This document shows positions 57,550-64,000 of a stretch of DNA of 64,000 nucleotides, piece by piece (within the stretch, counting starts at the first letter, position 1; every line of letters begins with the position of its first letter). Below the pieces are notes generated by a model. It made no database searches. It was not told the origin of the DNA and worked only from the letters and a program-made list of their open reading frames with translations. Both the position numbers and the translations under genes were made by a program. The stretch is taken from positions 682,001 through 746,000 of the forward strand of contig NC_009881.1 in NCBI RefSeq assembly GCF_000018205.1. Direction: 5' to 3'. Origin of the DNA: Rickettsia akari str. Hartford. GTDB lineage: Bacteria; Pseudomonadota; Alphaproteobacteria; Rickettsiales; Rickettsiaceae.

Positions 57550-58785
57550 TTAAACCCTAACCAATATATGTCTTTTCTTGCCAGCAGAGAGTTTTATAGC
57601 ATTTTTATCGAGTAAGAAAGTAGTATTAATTATAATATTCTCATCTTCGACTAATTTATCATTTATCTTAGCACCCTTCCCTCTTATAAGCTTGCGTGCC
57701 TCTGACTTAGAGCTAGCAAGACCTACATCGTGAAATAACTCATATGCACTAATACCGGTTTGGAGTAGTGCCTGCTCTAAAACAACGGTAGGTAAACTCT
57801 CATCGATTTCTCCTTGTTCAAATATCTTTACTGCAGTTTCCAGCGCTGATTTTGCTGCCTGCTCCGAGTGACAAAGCTTAGTTAGCTCATACGCTAGTTT
57901 CTTTTTAGCTGCATTAATATCTTCAGCCGCTAATCTCTCAAATTCATTAAGCTCTTCAGAAGTTAACTCACTATACAATTTAGCAAATCTAATTACGTCG
58001 GCATCTTCACAGTTACGCCAATATTGGTAATAATCATACGGACTTAACAAATCTTCATTAAGCCATACTGCCCCTGCAGCAGTCTTACCCATCTTAGCAC
58101 CTGAGCTAGTCGTAAGTAGTGGCGTAGTCATACCGAATACTTCTTTTCTACTTATTTTACGAATTAAATCCGCTCCCATTACGATATTGCCCCATTGGTC
58201 ACTACCGCCAAGCTGCAAACTACAATTGTAATGCTTGCTTAAATAGTAAAAATCATAGGCTTGCAGCAACATATAGTTAAATTCTAAGAAACTTAAATGC
58301 TGCTCACGCTCAAGCCTTAGTTTTACCGAATCCATAGTAAGCATACGGTTGATCGAAAAATGAACGCCAAAATCTCTTAAAAACTCTAGATAATTAAGAG
58401 AATCAAGCCACTCTACATTATCGAACATAATAGCATCACTTTTACCATCACCGAATTTGATAAATTTTGATAGTGATTTTTTAATCCCTTTAGCATTTTT
58501 TGCTATATCTTCTTTGCTTAAAATTTTGCGAGCTTCGTCTTTCCAAGTAGGATCACCGATTTTACTCGTACCGCCGCCGATAATGACAATAGGCTTATGC
58601 CCATGCCGCTGAAGTAACCGTAATATCATTATCTGCATTAAACTACCGATATGTAGCGATGTAGCAGTACAGTCAAAGCCTATATAAGCCGCTATTTTTG
58701 TTTCTTTCGTTATAGTAGTTAACCGATCCAAATCGGTACATTGATGGAAATATCCTTTATTTATAAATTCTTCTATAAAACTCAT
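57550..58785 (-). CDS. tyrS: Tyrosyl-tRNA synthetase
   Basis: TyrRS is a class I synthetase acting as a dimer. The 411-residue protein has the HIGH-type motif in [14 protein letters not shown], the Tyr-binding [12 protein letters not shown] and [12 protein letters not shown], and the KMSKS-type loop as [14 protein letters not shown]-terminal S4 domain ([23 protein letters not shown]) completes it. The length matches bacterial TyrS. The dead tyrosine permease at 40150-41240 makes charging depend on another tyrosine uptake route. Confidence 0.97.
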
Positions 58786-58869
58786 ATATTATTTCTTATC
58801 TTTTAACAATTCCTTTTTTGCTTTTCTACTAAATAATAAAGTCTTAAGGAAAACAGTGTCTTCATCTTA

Positions 58870-59080
58870 TTCTACAAACGGCACAGCATATACTTGATCA
58901 ATCATTCTAACATATAAATTTTTTTGCCTGCATGCTTCCTGTGATTATAGTGTAATTTGATATCTAGTAAATTACCGTTTTCAATTGATTGAACTATCTC
59001 TTCAAAGCTTACACCACGCCCATGTAATAACTTAGAGTTCTTTTCATGATTACATCTAAATTTAATCATTCGTATCTAAA
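58870..59080 (-). pseudogene. Toxin remnant (BrnT/DUF4258-like)
   Basis: The minus strand reads MIKFRCNHEKNSKLLHGRGVSFEEIVQSIENGNLLDIKLHYNHRKHAGKKIYMLE, a stop, and LIKYMLC. The KLL.ERG.SFEE and HHN pattern is that of small BrnT/DUF4258-type toxins. Stops and the lost end make it non-functional. Confidence 0.5.
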
Positions 59081-59084
59081 GTTT

Positions 59085-59340
59085 AGTAGCATCTAAATGA
59101 ATTAGCATATTAAGGAAGGTAAGCCATGCTTAGAAGCTTTAATGTTTATTGCCTCTATGTCATGTTCTGCAACCATGATAGTAACAGATCTATTTATTAT
59201 TAAGATGTGCTTTTGCAGACTTTTAAAATAATGCAATGCGAGCAGGATCATCAACTGTTTGCTGCTTTTCAAAATTATCTTCAATATCGTGTTCGTAAGG
59301 ATCTAGCTTGATACCAATAACACAACCATTTTTAATGTTT
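59085..59340 (-). pseudogene. CopG-type antitoxin remnant
   Basis: The minus strand has IGIKLDPYEHDIEDNFEKQQTVDDPARIALF, which is the usual start of CopG_antitoxin proteins. After frame changes come KSAKAHLNNK and VAEHDIEAINIKASKHGLPS, the ribbon-helix-helix, then LIHLDATKL. It directly precedes the toxin remnant, as in intact pairs. Confidence 0.6.
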
Positions 59341-59344
59341 AGTT

Positions 59345-59820
59345 GATTATAAATAATGTAAGTACTTTGTCAATACTTGATATATTAGATTATCATGCGA
59401 ATAATTGTAAATCTTTACATCGGATTTTTTGAAAGAAATTTAATTTAATCTACTTTTTAGTTTTCTTTTATTATAGGAAGTAAAATATAAATCAAAAACA
59501 GGCAATAAGGCAAATTTAATCAAAAGTGTAAAATTAAATAATATTGTTGAATTTTTTATTATAGGAAAAGTTAAAAAAAAGAATAACAGAGTAAAACTAA
59601 TAATTATATTTATAGCTTTTGCACATTATTTAAGATCAAATCAGAATTATATTTAAAGCAAATATATACGATACCATAACCCAATAAAACTCCTATTGAT
59701 AATAAAAGCAGTAAGTGACAAGGATTGTCTTTCTATAACAAGAAATATATACCTATCACAAAAACTAATGTATCAATAAGTAAGATTTAGTACTATTTTC
59801 CATCTACCTAATTTGTGCAT
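59345..59820. other. Gene-free stretch with a trace of a membrane protein
   Basis: About 475 bases of very AT-rich DNA. On the minus strand near 59790-59640 a hydrophobic text (LIDTLVFVIGIYFLL, then LLLLSIGVLLGYGIVYICFKY) is interrupted by a stop and suggests a lost small membrane protein. I see no promoter, RNA gene or repeat of note. Confidence 0.3.
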
Positions 59821-59823
59821 GCA

Positions 59824-60780
59824 TCAAATGATGCCATGCCAGTCTTTTACATAAAAATCAAGCTCTTTATTTTGATCATAATTTTGTAAAAGAGATGTTA
59901 AATTAGTATTTCCAAGCTCTAATAACCAATGTAGAAATGAAGAAACATCAGTTGTTGAAGAAGTTAAATCTTTGTGTAATAATTCTTCAATATTTATTGC
60001 ATCTTGAGCTTTAAATATACTATCAACTATCTCATAACATTTTTCTATATAATGCTTAGTAGTAGAAATATCTACTTTATTATTTTTTAGATTACTAATT
60101 AAAGGACCTATTTTTGTTATCGCATTGTTTGTAAATTCTGTGAATATTGCTAGAGATAAATTACTAGCATTTTCCGTAATACTGTTAGACACTCTAAAGA
60201 TTCATTATGTTGTAATATAATATTATATGTATTAAGTTATTGATTTGTATGCCTAAAGGAATTAAAACTTTAGCTAGTGCTTTTTTCTGTTCTACGTTTA
60301 AAATGCTCCACTTCCATTGTGACATCAAAAACATTACGTGAAAGTTTTGTTCATCTTCTATAAGCTCAAGGGGTTTATTTAATAAACCATAAAGTTCTCC
60401 GGTAGCTCCGCCACAAGCAAGCCAATGAGCTGTAGTATTACCATTATTGTCTCGTCCATCCCAAATAGTACTACTATAATTTCCCATTTTATGATATGCA
60501 GTTTTAATACAATTTTTTAATAAAATTACCATATCTTTTTATCTCCTGCTGATTATTAGATGTTACATTGAGTACAGACTTCATAAATCATAAAGCTTCT
60601 AAAGCATTAAGATTTATTGCTACATAAGGAGATATGGTACCTTCAGGTTTTGTTAGCTGGACAATTATATTGCCTCACTCATTTACATTAGTTGATGCTA
60701 ATACCCCAACAGCCTCAGTAAATTTAAATTCTTGTATAAGTTGGGAAAGATTTGATATCATAGCTCCAAAAATTTTTTTT
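59824..60780 (-). pseudogene. Broken ankyrin-like protein gene (two open pieces)
   Basis: The minus strand reads MISNLSQLIQEFKFTEAVGVLASTNVNE (about 60755), a stop, IIVQLTKPEGTISPYVAINLNALEAL, a stop. A 112-residue ORF (60532-60194) follows with WDGRDNNGNTTAHWLACGGATGELYGLLN, a typical ankyrin repeat. A 122-residue ORF (60192-59824) comes next with helical text (NASNLSLAIFTEFTNNAITKIG, SSFLHWLLELGN). All follow in order and probably made one protein of about 310 residues. Ankyrin proteins in Rickettsia are often host-directed. The pieces might still be translated separately. Confidence 0.55.
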
Positions 60781-60835
60781 ATAAAATAAACTACAAAATT
60801 TATGGTCTAGAAATTATCAAAAGCTTAACTATTAT

Positions 60836-61762
60836 CTAATACCAAGGAGCGAGAGATAAGTTTATTTTAATCCCTTTAACAGTAATGTCAGCTTCTTTAC
60901 AAGCAAAGTATTTTTCTTCTCTGATTAGGACGATTGCTTTATTACGGTAACTTGAGCATATTACACCGATTTGATCCTTACCTGCAAGTATTTCTTCATC
61001 TTTCACTAATGCGGATAAATCTTCATCTGCTGTAATTTTATATATCTTTCTTCTTATAACACCTTGATATTTAGCTCTTGAAATAACTTCCTGCCCGACA
61101 TAACAGCCTTTGTCAAAACTAATTGCATTTAACTCCTCAGCACCGTACATATTAGGAATAGATTTATCTGTAATTAAATCTTCTACACCATCTATTATTG
61201 CAAAATTATATTTATCTTCTAGATATAAGGAGGCTGGATTCCCGCCTTCGCGGGAATAACATTGGGTGTGGGGTGTTGCATGGATCGATTCCATCTCTGT
61301 CACCACGTGGCTTCTACACGGTGTCCAGTCTTTTTTAATTGTTTTCTGGATACCGTAGTCAAAACACGGTATGACACCGCACTTATTTATAGAACGAAAA
61401 CCAAGCATAGAATATCTAGGATCACGAGACGTAACTAGTGTGTCTATATCTAATTTTTGAAGTGAGTAGATAACTTTATATTCGTCACTACAATCTATTA
61501 TTTGTATTTTAGAGCGCAATTTATAGAAGTTTAAATGCTCTATCAAAGCAGCTTTATTACTTTTATCAATATCAAGGTAAATTTCCTCAAGGTTGCGAAC
61601 ATACACAAAAAAATCAAATAAATATCTTCCTTGATTAGTAAGTAAATAGGTATAGCAATACTGACTTTTCTTAATATCGTTAGTAATAAGATTTTGTAGA
61701 AACTTTACGGAATCTAAACCTATTATTTTGATAATCTCTCTATTACTTAATATTTCATACAT
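60836..61762 (-). CDS. ygfZ: Folate-binding Fe-S protein YgfZ with an in-frame RPE
   Basis: YgfZ/IBA57 proteins help mature or repair certain Fe-S enzymes using tetrahydrofolate. The 308-residue protein has the GcvT-like start (IIKIIGLDSVKFLQNLITNDI, LLTNQGRYLFDFFVY) and the signature with its conserved Cys, FDKGCYVGQEVISRAKY. Residues about 126-176 are encoded by an RPE (61235-61385) and carry odd residues (CFDYGIQKT, CYSREGGNPAS). Without it the length of about 258 matches relatives. The insertion separates the N-terminal half from the signature, probably as a surface loop. Confidence 0.88.
   Translation of the reverse strand: MYEILSNREIIKIIGLDSVKFLQNLITNDIKKSQYCYTYLLTNQGRYLFDFFVYVRNLEEIYLDIDKSNKAALIEHLNFYKLRSKIQIIDCSDEYKVIYSLQKLDIDTLVTSRDPRYSMLGFRSINKCGVIPCFDYGIQKTIKKDWTPCRSHVVTEMESIHATPHTQCYSREGGNPASLYLEDKYNFAIIDGVEDLITDKSIPNMYGAEELNAISFDKGCYVGQEVISRAKYQGVIRRKIYKITADEDLSALVKDEEILAGKDQIGVICSSYRNKAIVLIREEKYFACKEADITVKGIKINLSLAPWY
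61235..61385. repeat. Composite RPE inserted in ygfZ
   Basis: The left arm GGATTCCCGCCTTCGCGGGAATAACAT is one palindrome. Next are GTTGCATGGATCGATTCC, CACCACGTGG...CCACG-type pieces, GGATACCGTAGTCAAAACACGG and TATGACA. At least two element types are nested, yet the frame remains open. Confidence 0.8.
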
Positions 61763-61835
61763 AATTATAATGTTATTGACTTTATAGGTGCCTAACCACT
61801 ATACTCTAAATTTATATAAATTAAACTTAATAATC

Positions 61836-62666
61836 ATGAGATGTTCATCTTACTGTACTGCTTCCGAATATAAGATGAGTGATCTAGTTACTAATTTAAA
61901 AAAGATTGGTCTTGAACCTCAACATTTTGACGATGTTTTATATATTCGGAAAGAGATAAATAAAGATTCTGATTTTATAGAGATATTTTTCTTTCCGTTT
62001 GGCTGTGTAACTATTTGGGGCGGCGATGAAATTCAAGAAAAAATAGTTTTAAGCGATACTGATTTAGTAACAGCAAATAAGCTTAAAGAGCCGGTATCTG
62101 ATTATATTTATTGTGAATATAATACGGAAGTCGAGAAAACATTTATTGATGAAGAAAAAAATAAAATAATCTTAGCAGATAAATCAGTTTTTGTTAAACT
62201 GTCTATTTCCCATGCTCTTGCACAATCGGTTAAACTTAGCGTTCTTGAGCAGTCTGTTAGTAACTTGATTGTTCAGACAACTCCTATACAACAGGAACTG
62301 GCTAGGACCGGTAGCGTATCGCTTTCTAAAAAGGAGATATTACAGCAAATAGGTATATTATTTAACGAGCGTTATTCTATTAGCTTGCATAGCGATATAT
62401 TCGATACTCCTGAATTCTTTTGGCGTCGTCCGAGCTATGAGCCTCTATATCTGATGACAGCAGAGTTTCAAGACATAGAAATACGGCAAAATATAATGAA
62501 TCACCGGCTTAATATGATTCATGAGCTTTTGGACATTCTGTCAAATGACCTTAATTATAAACATTCTACAAAACTTGAGTGGATTATTATTATTTTAATC
62601 GGTCTTGAAGTTGTCCTGTCGTTGTCTCATACTAATCTTTTCTTAAAAATTATCGGAGCTTTATAA
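61836..62666 (+). CDS. RMD1/RMND1 family (DUF155) membrane protein
   Basis: The 276-residue protein has the DUF155 order: MRCSSYCTASEYKMSDL at the start, IEIFFFPFGCVTIWG, and KLSISHALAQSVKLSVLEQ. FDTPEFFWRRPSYEPLYLMTAEFQDIEIRQNIMNHRL is the family's strongest block. A single C-terminal membrane segment follows (WIIIILIGLEVVLSL). The mitochondrial relative RMND1 anchors the translation machinery to the inner membrane; a related role is possible in an alphaproteobacterium. The ATG at 61836 is preferred over the upstream non-ATG start. Confidence 0.88.
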   Translation: MRCSSYCTASEYKMSDLVTNLKKIGLEPQHFDDVLYIRKEINKDSDFIEIFFFPFGCVTIWGGDEIQEKIVLSDTDLVTANKLKEPVSDYIYCEYNTEVEKTFIDEEKNKIILADKSVFVKLSISHALAQSVKLSVLEQSVSNLIVQTTPIQQELARTGSVSLSKKEILQQIGILFNERYSISLHSDIFDTPEFFWRRPSYEPLYLMTAEFQDIEIRQNIMNHRLNMIHELLDILSNDLNYKHSTKLEWIIIILIGLEVVLSLSHTNLFLKIIGAL

Positions 62667-62675
62667 ATATCTTCT

Positions 62676-63521
62676 ATGCAAATTATTGATAGTCAAAAAA
62701 CATTAGAAGAATTTTGTAACAGGTTAGCAAATAAGACATGCTTAAGCATAGATACGGAATTTGAGCGTCGCTATACCTATTATGCTCAGCTTAGTATAAT
62801 TCAAGTTAAAGCAGAAGAATATTGCGGAATAATTGATGCATTAAGCAATTTAGATCTGAATGTTTTTAATAAGTTACTTGAAGATAATAATATTACTAAA
62901 ATATTTCATGCTCCTCGGGAAGATTTAGAGATTTTCTATAATTTATTTAAAACACTACCTGCTAATGTTTTTGATATACAAATTGCAGCAAATATTTGCG
63001 GATTCGGTAAACAACTAAGCTATGATGACATTTGTTATAAGCTAATCGGTATTACTATTGATAAAACCCACCAAAAATCTAACTGGCTAAAACGCCCTAT
63101 CACTAGTGATATGTTAAATTATGCAATGTTAGACGTGAAGTATTTGTATAAGATATATCAAGAGCTAAATAATATAATTATTAGAAATAATTTAACTAAT
63201 AAATACAAAACTACTCTTAGTTCTTTATTAGACGTTATAAATTATAAGGTTGAGCCGAAAGATGCGTGGAAAAAAATAAAATATAGAAGTGATGATGAGA
63301 GTTTTAACCGTAAAATTCAAGTACTTGCAGCTTATCGTGAAGAGAATGTACAAACTATAAATATTCCTCGTAAGCATTTTATTTTAGATGAAGATATAAT
63401 AAAGCTTAGTAAATACCCGCCATTGAATCACAGGGATTTTAAAAATCTCAATTTAAAAAGTAAATATTTACACAAACAAAAATATAAAGATGAAATAATA
63501 AGTTTGTGTAATAACTTATAA
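62676..63521 (+). CDS. rnd: Ribonuclease D
   Basis: RNase D trims tRNA 3' ends. The protein is 281 residues, shorter than the E. coli enzyme of about 375, because only part of the C-terminal HRDC region remains. The DEDDy exonuclease residues are visible: Asp and Glu in LSIDTEFERR, Asp in FHAPREDLEIF, and Tyr with Asp in LNYAMLDVKYLYKIY. A single HRDC-like segment (IQVLAAYREENVQTINIPRKHFILDEDII) follows. It starts 10 bases after the DUF155 gene, so both are probably cotranscribed. Confidence 0.94.
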   Translation: MQIIDSQKTLEEFCNRLANKTCLSIDTEFERRYTYYAQLSIIQVKAEEYCGIIDALSNLDLNVFNKLLEDNNITKIFHAPREDLEIFYNLFKTLPANVFDIQIAANICGFGKQLSYDDICYKLIGITIDKTHQKSNWLKRPITSDMLNYAMLDVKYLYKIYQELNNIIIRNNLTNKYKTTLSSLLDVINYKVEPKDAWKKIKYRSDDESFNRKIQVLAAYREENVQTINIPRKHFILDEDIIKLSKYPPLNHRDFKNLNLKSKYLHKQKYKDEIISLCNNL

Positions 63522-63559
63522 GAAAAAAGATACAAATCAAATAATGTGCAGCCTATATA

Positions 63560-64000
63560 TTATACCGAAATCACAAAATCAAGTTTACGATCATGAGGTT
63601 CAACAGGAAAATTATCTATTAACTGCTCTTTTAAACAAACTCCGACAGCCAAGATATTTTGGTTATTATTAAGATATCGATCAAAATGTCCTGTGCCGTA
63701 TCCAAGTCTGTAATACTCATTACTAAATGCCCGCCCTGGGATAATACTAACTCAGGAATAAAAAATCATTATTTAGAGGCTCATAGGTTTTAAATGCACC
63801 TAGCACTAATTCATCATTGGATTTATATGAACAATATTTGATTTCATCTGCTATAATTTTTGGTAGGAAAAATTTTATTTCAGGATGTAAGTTTGTTATT
63901 GCAAGTAAATTAATTTCGTATTTTAGAGGATAATATAGACCAATTGTTTGTACTTTTAACTCCTTTAATAACAGGTTAATTTTATTGATTAGGGAGTTTT
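63560..64000 (-). pseudogene. 5-formyltetrahydrofolate cyclo-ligase, frameshifted, cut by window end
   Basis: The minus strand reads VQTIGLYYPLKYEINLL, FFLPKIIADEIKY and ELVLGAFKTYEPL in one frame (64000 to about 63758). A small indel region follows near 63750. Then IIPGRAFSNEYYRLGYGTGHFDRYL, LAVGVCLKEQLIDNFPVEPHD and LDFVIS follow in another frame, ending at TAA 63562-63560. The RLGYGxGxFDRYL motif is the family signature. The enzyme turns 5-formyl-THF into 5,10-methenyl-THF. The start lies outside the window. A sequencing error could also explain the shift. Confidence 0.75.

Noticed and set aside
1-64000. CRISPR array, rRNA operon, intact insertion sequence or prophage
   Set aside because: No regularly spaced direct repeats, no rRNA-like sequence, and no complete transposase or phage structural gene was seen. 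Repeats are dispersed RPE-type palindromes.

Overview
The window is chromosome of a Rickettsia (obligate intracellular Alphaproteobacteria). The evidence is very high AT content, a Tlc-type nucleotide translocase, a stand-alone isc cluster with two tandem cysteine desulfurases, many Rickettsia palindromic elements (RPEs) both between and inside genes, and a large amount of half-decayed coding sequence. I cannot name the species from sequence reading alone.

Layout. 1-2700: a run of decayed plus-strand genes (sppA, a short IHF/HU-like gene, a histidine kinase remnant, an LD-carboxypeptidase remnant) leading into hemC. 3.6-9.7 kb (minus): tRNA-Arg, polyprenyl diphosphate synthase, an exported protein of unknown function overlapping a tlc translocase, and a membrane-anchored GT8 glycosyltransferase. 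9.9-14.4 kb (plus): a nuclease/transposase remnant, an AmpG-like MFS carrying an in-frame RPE, a broken LysE exporter, then hemD, a membrane protein and hemY packed with overlaps. 14.7-23 kb: alpha/beta hydrolase, a RelB/YafQ-like toxin-antitoxin pair with a broken toxin, a host-attachment family protein, plsC, trpS, tRNA-Ser, a dead hydrolase, tRNA-Gln, an M24 peptidase with two RPE insertions, and an amino-acid permease. 23-24.7 kb: debris including a second broken toxin-antitoxin pair. 24.7-28.4 kb (minus): iscR, nifS-like, iscS, iscU, iscA behind a recognisable IscR-type operator/promoter. 28.4-30.7 kb: lipoprotein remnant, a DUF1189-like membrane protein behind a perfect palindromic operator, and a NACHT NTPase remnant. 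30.9-39.7 kb: nuoN, a large protein with lipid-kinase-like catalytic motifs, hemB, priA, ubiX, dnaB. 39.7-41.2 kb: RPEs and a dead aromatic amino-acid permease. 41.5-49.2 kb (plus): rluB, a 954-residue pentapeptide-repeat protein, rsmD, radA, a small protein, recO, tsaB. 49.2-58.8 kb (minus): a repeat protein of possible effector type, infB, nusA, rimP, a Fic remnant, tlyA, tyrS. 58.8-60.8 kb: a third decayed toxin-antitoxin pair and broken ankyrin-like ORFs. 60.8-64 kb: ygfZ with an RPE insertion, an RMD1/DUF155 protein, rnd, and a frameshifted 5-formyltetrahydrofolate cyclo-ligase cut by the window end.

Functionally the intact genes are core housekeeping: haem synthesis (hemB, hemC, hemD, hemY), Fe-S assembly, translation (infB, nusA, rimP, two aminoacyl-tRNA synthetases, rRNA modification), replication and repair (priA, dnaB, radA, recO), membrane lipid and quinone synthesis, and nucleotide import from the host. 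The accessory signal lies in three uncharacterised large proteins (32231-33772, 42269-45133, 49189-50232) that could act on the host cell, and in regulatory palindromes at 28339-28363 and 29844-29863. No complete new multi-gene system stands out; the accessory systems seen (three toxin-antitoxin pairs, NACHT, Fic) are all damaged.
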